Assembly (NCBI GenBank): GCA_030674185.1
Contig: JAPXFY010000026.1
Span: 34,913,167 to 34,977,166, forward strand
Origin: Monoplex corrugatus
Lineage: Eukaryota > Mollusca > Gastropoda > Littorinimorpha > Ranellidae
DNA length: 64,000 bases
Direction of reading: 5' to 3'
Shown here: positions 14,142 through 25,785 of the stretch, in pieces
Layout of the letters: the number at the start of each line of letters is the position of its first letter
Position numbering within the stretch: position 1 is the first letter of the stretch
The notes under the pieces: generated by a model
The model's database searches: none
The model's input: only the letters and a program-made list of their open reading frames with translations
Told to the model about the DNA's origin: nothing
Position numbers and translations under genes: made by a program

Positions 14142-15587
14142 TCCACCATGCATCGCAAGGGGGATACGTTTGGGGATTGGGGGTGAGAATGAGAAATTGT
14201 TTCTCTACTTTGAAGTATCGCAAGGAGAATTTGGTCTTGCCATCTATCAGGGAAAGAATTTAGTCTCTTTTTATCATAGGAGAATTTAGGGCCACTCTGT
14301 CTCAAACATCACATACAACCAGAAAGGAGAGTGACGAGAAGAAATACACAAATACGCTGGACCTGATTCTCAAAGCAGTCCACACATAAATTGATAACTA
14401 CAAAGCCTTTATTCAATTAAGAAAAAGCGTAATTCACCAAGCGTGTGTGCCATGAATCCTAATAGTCCTAAAACCCTAAGATGCACTACGAATCTTCACT
14501 AACTTACTTATCACTGAAATACTGAGCACTTCCATAATTCCTATCTATTCCCTCTCTCTCTTTCTGCTTCATGGCAAAGAAAACATACTACCTACTTCTA
14601 TCCCTACCCTAACAAAAGTATAAGATGAAACGTAGTCACATACCTTTAAGATAGATTGGAGACTTCTCTCGTTCACTGACTCACTGTCACACTGGGTGCC
14701 GACTCAGTGCTGACTCTCCCACTCTAGTTACTCTCCCACTAGTAAGGACTCCTAACGACTGACTGCTAGCCTATATACAGTGCGATTCCCATTTACCGGT
14801 CTTTGTCTCAGCTACAAACATTCCCAGCTGCCCTCTAGCTGTCGATATCAATAAAACTGGGCATTTCAAATTTGGGGAACATGGCGATCCTGGCATAGCT
14901 GCCTTGGTCGTCGTTCAACATACCTATAAATTTTCTTGGACAGTGATGGCGATATTGACATCGCGGCCATGGTCATCATTCAACATACCTATAAATTTTC
15001 TTGGACAGTGATGGCGATATTGACATAGCGGCCATGGTCGTCATTCACATACCTATAAATTTCTTGGCAGGATGCGATATGACATAGCGGCCATGGTCGT
15101 CATTCAACATACCTATAAATTTTCTTGGACAGTGATGGCGATATTGACATTGCGGCCATGGTTCGTCATTCCACAGTCCCGTAATTTGCTTGGGCATTGG
15201 TATTTGCTGAGAAATGTTGGTAATCTGGTTATCTACCCTTTGTGCCCATTAAAGGTGGATAAGAACCATGTGAGAGTTAGATCCCGTTTGAATGGAAATT
15301 GCTGAGTGACAAATTGAATTATGGATGGCGTGATCTCCAGTGCGCCCACCTCATTAACTCATCTACCGAGTCGGTCAAGGGAATGTTATTCAGGCCATCC
15401 GCCTTTTGTGCCCACTAAAGATGGATGAGAACCACGTGGGCGCTAGACCCTGTCCGAATGGAAATAACTGGGTGACCAGTTGAATTATGGATGGCCTGAT
15501 CTGCAGCACACCCACCTCATTAACTCGTCTCCCAAGTCAGTCGAAGGAATGTTTCTTTCCCCTAGAGGGGGGGCCCCTGTGATAATA
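14142..15587 (-). repeat. 3' LTR of the gypsy-type element
   Basis: Matches 25,779-27,106 at very high identity from TCCACCATG to GTGATAATA. It is about 118 bp longer because it holds four units of a 60-65 bp tandem repeat (about 14,909-15,170) where the other LTR has about two. A second, diverged tandem pair of about 166 bp lies near 15,205-15,560, with TTTGTGCCCATTAAAG and TTTGTGCCCACTAAAG as anchors. The shared block may include eight bases of primer-site-like sequence (TCCACCA), so the true edge may be at TGCATCGC (14,149). Confidence 0.9.
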
Positions 15588-15602
15588 TGTCCCCTCCCCG
15601 AC
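15588..15602 (-). promoter_or_regulatory. Polypurine tract
   Basis: On the minus strand CGGGGAGGGGACA immediately precedes the 3' LTR. This is the expected place and composition for the primer of plus-strand DNA synthesis in LTR elements. Confidence 0.75.
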
Positions 15603-18600
15603 AAAAAATGTCCTTTTTTTTTTTTATGTGACAGTAAAGGGGGAATGGGAACATGAGGAAATAAGGTACAATTCAACACCTATTCTTGTACATGAATGAC
15701 AGGCGATAGGAAGGTTTGGGAATAAGGAATTTTATCGTAGGATTTATGGGAAATGGGATGAATTAGAACACACATGTGCATGCTGACGGCACACTGTAGC
15801 AGTCGGGATGGGCAGGTCAGGTCCAGGTAGATCTCGTTCACCAGCTGTGGTAGGCAAAGTTCTGTTTACACAGTCAAGACTCTCACACGTGTACATATGT
15901 CGTATTTGCACTACGAGAGCACCATGCACACAGAGTTCATGTCATTGTGACGTATGCTGAAGGACGTCCAAAGAAACGTGGATGAGGGAGGTGAACTGGT
16001 GTGTCAGCAAGTAGTCAGGCTGAAGACAAAGAAGAAGTGCAGACTGCCTGTTGACCGAAGACGTGAAAGTGGCGATAAATGTGGCAAAGACCATGTCCAG
16101 AGTCATGCCATCACACTCTGTGTCACCCTCTATAACAGCAATGTTAATATGTGTGCGTGGATGTGTCTCGTATGCAACTGTGACTGAATTGGTAAAATGA
16201 TGGTGTGTGAAAGGAGTCCATGTGACGTTGTAGTCAGGATGGAAGATGGCTCAGGAACATTGTTGAGCTGAGATGACTGGAGCAGAGACCGGCCGCAGGA
16301 CACTGGGATGATGAGCAGAAGTAGTTGCGTGGAATCATCCCGATAATGAAGATCAGTAGCTTATTGCACAATGTGTTCTGATTCATGGGACTTTGAGGGA
16401 ATGGGATGGGAAAATATAACATTCAAATAAAGCAATCGCTTGTCATCCACGTCAAGAATAAGTTGACTAGGCAATGTATAGCAAAAAAACATAGCTACAA
16501 CTGAATTTTTCTGTAGTAGCAAACAAAGTCATACTATGTCGTACTATAGAATAAGGATATCTAACGCATAAAAGAAGGCAAGACATGGCATGAAAAATGC
16601 AAAATAAGAATACAAGGAAAATGATGTTCCAAAAAAAACATGTAGCTTGAAAACACAATGCATGTATGGAGAAATATGTCCTGGAAACACAAGATACACA
16701 CAGAATGTAGGCTGAAAAAGAAACTTAATCATGTAAATGACCAATACCTGAAAACCACATCATACATGTAAGCAACCATAATAATCATTTCAGAAGAGTA
16801 AATCATATGCAGCAATAGATCATAGACAGGCTGATACTTGATATCCTTACAAGATTGCAAGACAAGCAGTGGTAAGCTGCACTGCACCGTGAAGTCATTA
16901 TGACAATTTAAAGTCATTGCAAGGAAGCGAAAAGCTTTCATCAGAGAAGCGCCACTTGAACTATCAACAGAAACACTAATACACATTGCCGACTGTCATG
17001 AATAAACAAGGGTGAAGAAGTCGGTGCACTTGTAGCACGTATAATGTTCATCACATAGGAAGAAGCTGCGACTCAATGTTTCATGTTGCCAATGTTCATT
17101 TTACAAATTGTGAAGATCATCAGAAATGGTGTACACACAATAAGTAACTTATAGCACTTGAATACCTATGTTCGAAGCACGCTGAAAAAGTAAATGAAGT
17201 AACATAAAGTGGCATGTCTCCTTGGTACGGGATAGGGTAAAAGAAGTCTTGCAAACTTGTAACAGAGCTCAAATGAGGTTCATCATACCAATTTTGTTTT
17301 ATGGCATATAACTACACGATCAGCAAATGAATGATAATGAAATAGAACATGTTGGTCTTATGAAGCTAAACTTCAAAATCAACTGAACAATGTGATAATC
17401 GTTAGTAGGGTTAGTACGATTAGGAAAAAAAGTTCAACACATGCGTTGTTGTACGCAATAGACACCAGTGTAGTTCTCAGAAGCAGGAGAAGAACACTGG
17501 GAGACAAAAATGATACGGTGCCGTATGACATTTAATAACATGAACTGATACCTTGGATAAGAGATAACACGATGCGATACGAAATGATACAAGATGATGC
17601 TGTATGATTAGATTATAACATACGACACGTACTGATACCAGAGGATGAGAGGACAACATATGATAAGCAATGATAATAATAATACCCCGGGTTGCATGAA
17701 ACCAGTGAGTAGAAGAACAACGTGGTGAGTATGTAATGAACGCAGTTACAAAACATGCAAATGAACGTTTTATGAACGCAAGGTTAAAATGAACGCAGAG
17801 TATGCGCTGAGCAGATGAACGCTTAAGGGGCATAAGAATGAAATTATGCGCAGGAATACGAAGGGATGTGAATGAAATGAATGAGCTGTAGCGCGCGAGC
17901 AATCATTCTGAGGACGGTGTCGCTATAGTAACGACTGTATACCGTAACGAATGAGGATAAACGCAAAGGGGTAAGATAGGGACAGCAGGGCACTGGCCCT
18001 TGCAACGGATTTCCATTGCGATAATGCTGAGAAGAGATGGAAACGTTGAACATACTATGTTACGGTTGATGAAATACATCTGAATATTTAATCACGAACG
18101 ATTAAATTAACGGTCCGGAGTTTAAGGCGGCACAAACGACGGATCGATGGCCGTCATACAACCGAATATCAAGAACTGGAGTGAAATCATGATGGTCACA
18201 GGGTTATACGGCAGATTTTCCTGCAACAAAGGAAACACATTAATACCAAAACATACAGAATATAAAGAAAACATTGAGTTATCCGGAAAATGCAATGCTC
18301 GGTAACAATCCAATATTTAGAGCTATCGTAATAGCTCTGAAGAGAGTGTTGGCGACTTCAAATAAACATCACATTTACAGATCTCTGACGTCGTGTGTCA
18401 CACGACGTGAATTGATAGGTTCTCAAAGACGGACAAGTACGGGTGCGTACACTGTTAGGTCCTCAAGCACAGTATCATGTGATGAGTAGTACATGTTTTA
18501 AAGACAATATTGAGGTGGCCCTCACCTCACTCTGTCGTGTACGACACGCAACACACATTCTGGGGTACAGGAAGTAATATGAGGCCGCCAACACGTGACC

Positions 18601-19340
18601 CAAGACGTATGCAAAATAACATGAAGCAAAAAACACCATGAACAGTACTCGGTATGTGGCATTGAGGCATAATGCTATTGCATACAAACCATAGAAAATA
18701 TGAAGAAGGTGCTTTTAATTATCAATGAATAACTACTGAGACAGTGGGACAACATACCCAGTGTAAGACATATCAGTTATGAACATAAGTGGACAACACG
18801 ATCAACAGCAGGAGACTACCAGTGTTAAGCCTCTGTGCTAACCGACGGATTTATGACTAATACACCAATGCCGTGAAATATGAGAAGAAAATAATTCACC
18901 TGGCAACATGTGCACCTGTTACCAATAGTCCAAGTGTAGTCGTCCACAGAGGTGGATTCCAATGTAAACTACACAGACTACATGGGAATGTTTTCTCTCT
19001 GACTATGGCCATTACCACTGTCACCATGCTGACCAAACAAAGCATAGGAACAATATGAACGACATCCTGTGGCTGAGGGAGACGTGAAAACAATCCAAAC
19101 TAACGTCACTGGGCAGCGAAAGGTACACAGGTCGATCGCAGATACCAAAGCAGACATTGTATCATAATGACTCAGTATACGTATGTGTACAAAGTAAACA
19201 TGGTATTCGTAATCCAGTGGCCATACTAAGCAGACAAAACCATTCGTATAAGCGGTTTACATGATATAATAAGGTGAATATAATAGAATGTAAACGAGCC
19301 TAAGTGTGAAGACACAACACACAGGACACATAAGAAGTGA
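15603..19340 (-). other. 3' spacer of the LTR element (about 3.7 kb), no recognised ORF
   Basis: Lies between the end of the chromodomain reading and the 3' LTR. It is rich in A and G on the plus strand. Its longest minus-strand frame (17,477-17,902, 141 codons) is hydrophobic and rich in Ser, Ile and His but matches no family I know. An env, an antisense gene or captured host sequence is possible but not shown. Typical chromoviruses have only a short 3' untranslated region here. Confidence 0.6.
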
Positions 19341-19346
19341 GTGGCA

Positions 19347-19768
19347 TCATTGACCAAGCAGACTATCGTCGGCGATTTCGGCCTTTGGCAGTCTTATGAA
19401 CGTGAAAGTCGCGAATGAGTTCCGCTGGTATATGTGACTCTGGTTCCCACATTGTGGCTTTGTAACCCTGCCACTTGATTCTGTAGTGGCGGACTTTGTT
19501 AATGACCTTCTAACGAGGATCTTTTCTACAAAGTACATGTTTTTGTCTGACTGATTCTCACGTTGTTCCTCAGAAGTGAGGGGCTAGCAACAGCAGGTTC
19601 TGTTTGACCGAGATGGTCTGGCTGAGGCTGTGAAACAGTGATAGGCTCTGTACCAGTAGTCTGTCCCGGCTGAGTGGACCCAGTGTTGTCCGTGTCCCCT
19701 GTCTGCATTGGCTCATGCAGTGGGTTAGTGGGTCTGTCTTCAGGGGAATGATAGGGTCTCAAGCGCAT
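19347..19768 (-). pseudogene. Integrase tail with C-terminal chromodomain
   Basis: The minus strand first reads a Pro/Thr/Gln-rich linker containing RLRPYHSPEDRPTNP, a typical gypsy integrase end. It then reads YFVEKIL and, after single-base frame changes, a chromodomain core with RHYRIKWQGYK and WEPESHI. Aromatic residues Y, W and W sit where the methyl-lysine cage of chromodomains is found. In chromoviruses this module steers integration toward marked chromatin. It ends in a basic tail at a TAG near 19,370. At least two frame changes separate linker, start and core of the domain, so it is not translatable as written. Confidence 0.75.
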
Positions 19769-21256
19769 CGCATTGATTGGCGATTTGAGCAGCTTGTTGT
19801 TCTGGCAATGACGAGCACAAACACATTGTTAGACAGGATTTTGGTAATGTAATATGGTCCGTCATATTTTTGCTGCAGTTTTGCAGAGACCCCTGGGATC
19901 CTGTGTGAGCACTGCACCAGAACGCGTTGACCTTCTTTATACTGAGGGGGACGGGCTTTCCCATCATACTGGGTTTTATAGCGCTGCTGGGCTCTCTGAA
20001 TGTTTTCGCTGACCAGTTTTTTTGTAAGCTCTGCATTCTGGATGATATCTTCCATACATGGCTGTGCAGAGGCTGGAAGATCATCAGAACGTAAAGCTGT
20101 GTCAATGGGAAGTCTACACTCTTGTTTGAACAGAACAAAGTAGGGAGAAAACAGTGTAGACTCAGTGGAGGGCACTGTACGAAGTGCGGCAGCAATACCA
20201 GGCAGCAGAGAAGGCCAGTTGTGAGGGTTGTTAGCACAGTGTGCCCTGAGAGACTGAGCGATAGTGGAGTTTGTTCGCTCACATGTGGCATTTGTTTGGG
20301 GATGGTAGCTGCTGGTGTGCAAACGAGTGATCTGAAAGATTTTGCACACCTCAGTGACCACTTTGGACAAAAAGTTTTGTCCTCTGTCTGACAGTAAGTG
20401 ATCAGGAGCACCATAACGACAGATGATGGTCTCGTACAAATGCCAGGCAATGGTAGAGGCTGTTGCATCCTTCAATGGAATCAATTCCACCCACTTACTG
20501 AACGAACAAACAAACAGCAGAATGTACTTGTAGCCTTCTGTGCTTGGTGAAAGTGGACCCAAGATGTCACAATGCCACCTGGAAAACAGCTTGTTTGGGG
20601 CTACAGGCAGGGGGTTAACTGTGGGTTTTGAGGATGGATAACCCGTTTTGCTTTTTGACAGGCCTCACACGACTTAACGTACTCCAAGATGTCGGAGTAC
20701 ATACCGATCCAGAAATACCTCACCTGACTGACTGGTAGGTACGTTCAGTGGCAAAGTGACCGCCCAACAGAGAATCATGAAACGACAGCAGGATATCGTT
20801 TCTCAGTTCAAAAGGAACCACTAACTGTCTGACCATGCGTTCAGTTCTATGACCGTGACCACGAGGATAATACAGATGGTACAAAATGCCATTGGACATC
20901 AGATAGTCTTGACTCTCCAGGATGAGACGACGAGCAATCTTATCATTCTGGGAAAGCTGACCGTTTTCCAAGTACTCAATAAAAGGACGACACTGGGGGT
21001 CAGCTAACTGCATCTGTCGTAAGGCTGTATCATCGACCTTGTCTACCTGACAGACAACCATCTCTTTCTCACTCACCCTAGTACTCCATCCAGGCGATGT
21101 GCTGGTGGGCGTGGTGGCGGGGAGAGGTGATGTGGGGTCAACGATGGTAGGTGAATGAGTCAGTGTGCTTACGACTGGTTTCCCGGCCAGGGGTGGGGTG
21201 GTAGGGAGAGACTGACCCGCCGGTGAAGTCACCTGCGGTGCTGACCTGCCCTTCAA
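19759..21256 (-). pseudogene. Integrase (zinc finger and DD35E core), frameshifted
   Basis: An N-terminal HHCC zinc module is visible: HDSLLGGH near 20,760, then after a frame break CEAC near 20,660. The catalytic core has Asp in CDILGPL (about 20,565), Asp in LSDRGQNF and Glu in NATCERTN, with exactly 35 residues between the last two, i.e. DD35E. The HPQTN motif of gypsy integrases is present. The C-terminal GPY-like module reads KYDGPYYITKIL. The first part (to 20,720) also carries a Pro/Thr-rich insert before the zinc finger. The protein inserts element cDNA into chromosomes. One frame break near 20,720 and another near the C-terminal end interrupt it. Confidence 0.9.
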
Positions 21257-22776
21257 GTCGGTGTGGGCGGGTCGTAGTCAGGCGGTGGCCTGTCACTGAC
21301 AGCGTGAGGCATACGACTGAGTGCATCAGCGTTATTATGCACCTGCCTGGTTTGTGCACAATGTCATAGTCATAACCCTGTAGAAAAAGAGCCCAACGTC
21401 CCAAACGACCCGTGGGATCTTTAACATTCTGCAAGAATTTTGTGGCAGAATGGTCTGTGTACACCAGAAATTTGGCATGGGAGAGATACACCTTGAAGTG
21501 ACGAATACCATCTACGAGAGCCAGGGTCTCTTTTTCCGTAATTCCGTAACGGAGTTCTGCACCTCGTAATGCGCGACCGCCATAGGCAATGACTCGTTCT
21601 CTGCCATGTTCATCTCTCTGGCCGAGCACATAGCCAATGGCTTGTTTGCTTGCGTCAGTGTATAGAATGAACTGACGAGAGAAATCCGGGTAGGCCAGAA
21701 TTGGAGTAGTGGTGAGGGCAGTTTTCAGCGTCTGAAAAGCTTGTTTTGCTTTGTCGTACCATTCAAATTTTGAATCATTTTTCAAAAGAGCGTTGAGTGG
21801 GGCAGCTATGGCTGAGAAGTTCATGACAAAGCGCCTGTAGTAATTTGCTAGACCCAAAAATGAACGAACATCAATGCTGCGACTGGGGAGTGGGGAAATT
21901 TTTGACAAGTTCCACTTTGGCTGGATCCACAGAAACACCCTCTTTTGAGACAATATGGCCTAGATAGTTTACTTTGCTGCTGCGAAATGACATTTGCTAG
22001 GCTTCAGTTTGAGACCTGCTTTCCTGATCCTATCAAAGATACATGATAGATGAGACAGGTGTTCCTCAAAGTTCTTAGACAAACAAAGAATGTCATCAAT
22101 GAATACCAGACAGGTTTTGAAAGTAAGTCCTGCAAGGACTGTGTTCATTAATGATTGGAAAGATCCTGGGGCACCTTGTAATCCAAAGGCCATTCTGTTC
22201 CAAGCAAACGACCCAAAATGTGTGGTAAAAGTCGATTTTTCTTGTGACTGAGCGTCAAGAGGAATTTGCCAGAATCCAGAGAACAAGTCTAGAGTGGAAA
22301 ATATTGTGGACTGGCCCATGATGTCAAGAGCGTCCTCCAGTCTGGGCAGTGGGAAATGTATTGGTTTTGTGACTTTGTTCAGTTTACGGTAGTCCACAGC
22401 AAAGCGGTACGTACCGTCCTTCTTTTTCACCAATACAACTGGGGAGGACCATGGTGAAGTGGATGGCCTGATAACACCATGGTGAAGCATTTCATTCACT
22501 TGTCTCTCATCTCAGCATTGAGGGCGGGGGCTGTACGGTATGGTCTTTGTTTGACAGGCGCAGCATCCCCTGTATCGATGGTATGAGACATAAGATGGGT
22601 TTCCCTAGTTCGGACATGTCGGCAGCAAATATGTCTCTGTTTTGTGCCAGAAATAGGGTCAAGTGTTCCTTTTGCTCAGCAGTAAGATCAGCATCTACCA
22701 AATTAATCCCTAAGTCATTAAGCATGGCTTGTGCCTGGGGAAGTTGTTGAGAAGTTGAGTCGGTGGTGGCGGACAT
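21138..22776 (-). pseudogene. Reverse transcriptase and RNase H
   Basis: Minus-strand reading gives a pre-RT segment (QNRDIFAADMSELG, 22,507-22,776), a frame break, then RT fingers and palm at 21,969-22,499. Conserved blocks are PWSSPVVLVKKKDG, DYRKLN, FSTLDLFSGFWQI, FGLQGAPGSFQ and the catalytic FIDDIL (a variant of YIDDIL). After another break near 21,955 come the thumb (FLGLANYYRRF) and RNase H with YTDAS, EKETLAL and YTDHSA, ending near WALFLQGYDYDI. The domain order and motifs fit Ty3/gypsy pol. Both breaks are single-frame shifts with the protein continuing, so loss of function is recent or due to base-call errors. Confidence 0.93.
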
Positions 22777-22805
22777 GATCTGAGCTGATTGGTCGGACAG
22801 TTCCC

Positions 22806-23420
22806 CTAGTACTTCTGAAATGTCTTCAAAATGCCCAAAATATCCTGAGGTCGAAGTTTAACTGGGGACGAAAATGTATTACGCACGGTACACATAGTCT
22901 GGCTATTCTGCAGTGTAACCAAGGTCCTTGCAGCAATTACTTTCTTGTCGGACAGTAGCGCTTGTGAGGGCTCAATAATACCAGTGGTGTGATCACTTTT
23001 TGACACAACTCGCACAGGTAGCAATACCTCAGAGTGGGGGGCAATAACTGTCGACTTGAGCACCTGTACAGGTGAGCTGTCTGGCCTATCTTTGAGCAGT
23101 GGAATGGCAGTAAATCCATTATACAGCTGCAGCTGGTGCTTAGCAAAGTTCAAGGAAGCTTGATGAGAGGTCAGAAAATCAATCCCTAATATGAGGGGAC
23201 ACGTTAGTTGTTCGATCACAATGAAAGGTTGTGATACCTGTAAACCTGAAACTTTAAAGGAAAGATCAATTTTGCCTGTCACTCTAACAGGAACACCACC
23301 AATACCTTTGATCAAAGGAAGAGAACACGACTGGATAGAAACAACACGTTGATCAACGAGGACATCAGCTAGTTGTTTGCTAATACAGGACACATCAGCA
23401 CCAGTGTCTATCAGAGCTAC
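22806..23420 (-). pseudogene. Aspartic protease of pol
   Basis: The catalytic DTGAD (codons at 23,394-23,408) is followed by a retropepsin-like fold signature: hydrophobic strand PFIVIEQL and the ILGIDFL flap-distal motif. The frame runs to 22,806 and ends in a linker toward RT. It overlaps the end of gag in a different frame, as expected if gag-pol is expressed by ribosomal frameshifting, but damage to this copy could give the same picture. Confidence 0.85.
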
Positions 23421-24495
23421 ATATGACTGATTTTTAAGGAACAGCCTGATCTTATGCAGTTGGCAAAGGAACGGATGTGAGGGATGGAGGGGAATTTCTG
23501 TGACTTTGGTCTTTTGCCTTTCCTTGTCCTGTTAGTTTTACGAGATGTAGAAGTACCGGGAATCCCCTGTTTAGCACGACGGAAACAATGACGTGCTAAG
23601 TGTCCATCTTTATGGCAGTACTGACATCGTGCATGACGAAACCTACATGTGTAGCGGGGATGATCACCCCCACATGATTTACACGGGAAGTAACGATCTG
23701 GAGGATATGAACTTGACCGGTGTTGCTTGTTATTCGTCCGTAACAGCCGCCGCCTGAAGAGCGAGCCATGTTTGCTCGGTTTTCCTGCAGGTGGGCGGTG
23801 CCACCTTTGCGTACCTGAAGAACAGTACTGTGACTGAAGTTGGCGGCGGGGCTGTGTCTGTCTGCGTGACATACTAGAAATTTCATCTTGCAGTTTATCC
23901 AGCTGAGTCTCCAGGGTGGCAACATTTATCTCTACCCGGTCATCAACATTATCAGTAAAGGTAGCCGCGGTACGGGCGAGGTCGAACGCATCTTCAAAGG
24001 TGTGAGGGTTGCGTGGCATAACAAATTTAGATAACGAGGGTCGGAGACCACTGACAATCGTTTCCATTATATCTTTTGAGTCTTTACCTAGTTGTTGGCC
24101 CTGGTAGCGCATAGAATCAAAATATTCTTCGACTGACTCATGGGGAAGTTGCTTTCTCTCCGAAACTGCTTGGCACGAATCCATATTGTGGAGTCATGAG
24201 GCCTGTACCTCTTTGAAAGAGTATTAGTGATAGAATGGTAAGAAGAAATCTGCTCTGAACTTAAACTATAGAACCAGATTTGGGCTTGATCCTTAAGGAA
24301 AAGAGGTAGGAGATGGGCTTTCTGATTATCTGTCAACCCATGGAGGAGGGTGTAAGACTCGAACTTTTTGAGCCATAGATCGATATCTTGAGAAAGTTGG
24401 CCTGTGAATGGTTCAGGAATAAACTGATCAGGAATGTGGACGGTTGTGGCCTTAAACATATGTGGCCCTAGGACAAAATTGCTGTCTGTATCCAT
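23417..24495 (-). pseudogene. gag: capsid and nucleocapsid
   Basis: I chose the ATG at 24,495 (MDTDSNFVLGP), because residues before it carry no gag similarity. A Retrotrans_gag-like region follows (FTGQLSQDIDLWLKKFESY, QAQIWFYSL). Near 24,150 the frame shifts by one base and continues as ESVEEYFDSMRYQGQQLG. The C-terminal part is basic and carries two zinc-knuckle-like motifs: CKSCGGDHPRYTC (CX2CX3HX4C, atypical spacing) and CQYCHKDGHLARHC (canonical CX2CX4HX4C). These bind RNA during packaging of element transcripts into particles. Confidence 0.88.
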
Positions 24496-24531
24496 TATTG
24501 AACCCTTGTGACTGAATGAACAGATATGCAA

Positions 24532-25778
24532 CCCTCAAGGTCTGTGACTATCTTTTGTCACTAGGTACGCGCGTAAGACAGCAACCAGTGGAAAAACAAA
24601 TAGAACGAGAATTCGTCATCAAAACTGCACAATATCGAAGAAAGAATGAGACTAGTGGCATCATAGCCAATAATAGAACATCCTTGCTCAACAATCATCT
24701 GATGAGACTAGTAGCATCATAGCCAATAATAGAACATCCTTGCCCAACAATCATCTGATGAGACTAGTAGCATCATAGCCAATAATAGAACATCCTTGCC
24801 CAACAATCATCTGATGAGACTAGTAGCATCATAGCCAATAATAGAACATCCTTGCCCAACAATCATCTGATGAGACTAGTAGCATCATAGCTAATAATAG
24901 AGCATCCTTGCCCAACAATCATCTGATGAGACTAGTAGCATCATAGCCAATAATAGAACATCCTTGCCCAACAATCATCTGATGAGACTAGTAGCATCAT
25001 AGCCAATAATAGAACATCCTTGCCCAACAGTCATCTGATGAGACTAGTAGCATCATAGCCAATAATAGAACATCCTGCCCACATCATCTGTACTTGTCTC
25101 AACACTGTATCCAACACTAGGCGTTAATAAAAACATAGCTGTTGACTGTGCGAAACCGAGTCGTCAAAAGCGTGTTACAAACCACACACCGAGTGACCAG
25201 AATGGGCAACAGATAATGAATGAATCTGAGAGGGTGGGAGGGTGGGGAGTGAGGGAAGGAGGGGGGCTGTAGGCGTAACATGCTATGGTCAAGTAGGCCC
25301 TAACCTCACAGCTGACACGCGCTGGAGATAAGCTCGCTGATAGAATCACAGACACTGTATTGAAAACAAGCAACAAGTTTTGGTGCAGTCTGTGACGTAC
25401 TTGCTTCACTTTGCCTACGAAATGGTATCCAACACACATCTGTTAACTTGACTCGACATTTTGTAGGTGTATAAAGGCATCAACCAACCTATGGGAAATG
25501 ACTCTGAACATAACTGAACATAGAAGATGAACTCTCCTAAGTGCTAATCTATGTGATTCATTAGTATTTATATCTATGCTCACTCAGCTGAGGCAGTAGG
25601 CCTACACTTGGCTGTGTGGGGTAGTGCCAGAAACTTGAAATTCGGAACACTAACACATCTTGGTTCTCGGCTATCTTTGACTTACACTTCGACTTTCACT
25701 ATGATTCTATGTAGAATTTTTTTAAGATGTGGAATACTCGAAGGCTGCGATTTTGAGGTAAAGGGGAAAGACTGCAAC
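24532..25778 (-). other. Leader region of the LTR element
   Basis: About 1.25 kb between the 5' LTR and gag on the minus strand, with no coding signal. It contains the 56-bp array listed next. It would carry the RNA packaging signal and the start of reverse transcription. Confidence 0.7.
24640..25095. repeat. 56-bp tandem repeat in the element leader, about 8 copies
   Basis: The unit contains ATCTGATGAGACTAGTAGCA, TCATAGCCAATAATAGAACA and TCCTTGCCCAACA. The anchor ATCTGATGAG is at 24,697 and 24,753, giving a 56-bp period. Copies are almost identical. The last copy, near 25,070-25,095, has several single-base losses. Confidence 0.95.
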
Positions 25779-25785
25779 TCCACCA
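25770..25785 (-). promoter_or_regulatory. Candidate primer-binding site
   Basis: On the minus strand TGGTGGAGTTGCAGTC begins at the inner edge of the 5' LTR. It starts with TGG, as needed to pair with a tRNA CCA end. I could not match it to a particular tRNA. The first part is also present outside the 3' LTR, which blurs the boundary. Confidence 0.4.

Noticed and set aside
17477..17902. 141-codon frame in the element spacer as an env gene
   Set aside because: It has no signal peptide, cleavage site or fusion-like segment that I can recognise, and its length is within reach of chance in low-stop sequence.
24690..24760. CTGATGAG in the 56-bp repeats as a hammerhead ribozyme
   Set aside because: No GAAA strand or pairing stem II follows at the required place. 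The nearest match is only AGAAC, so the core cannot form.
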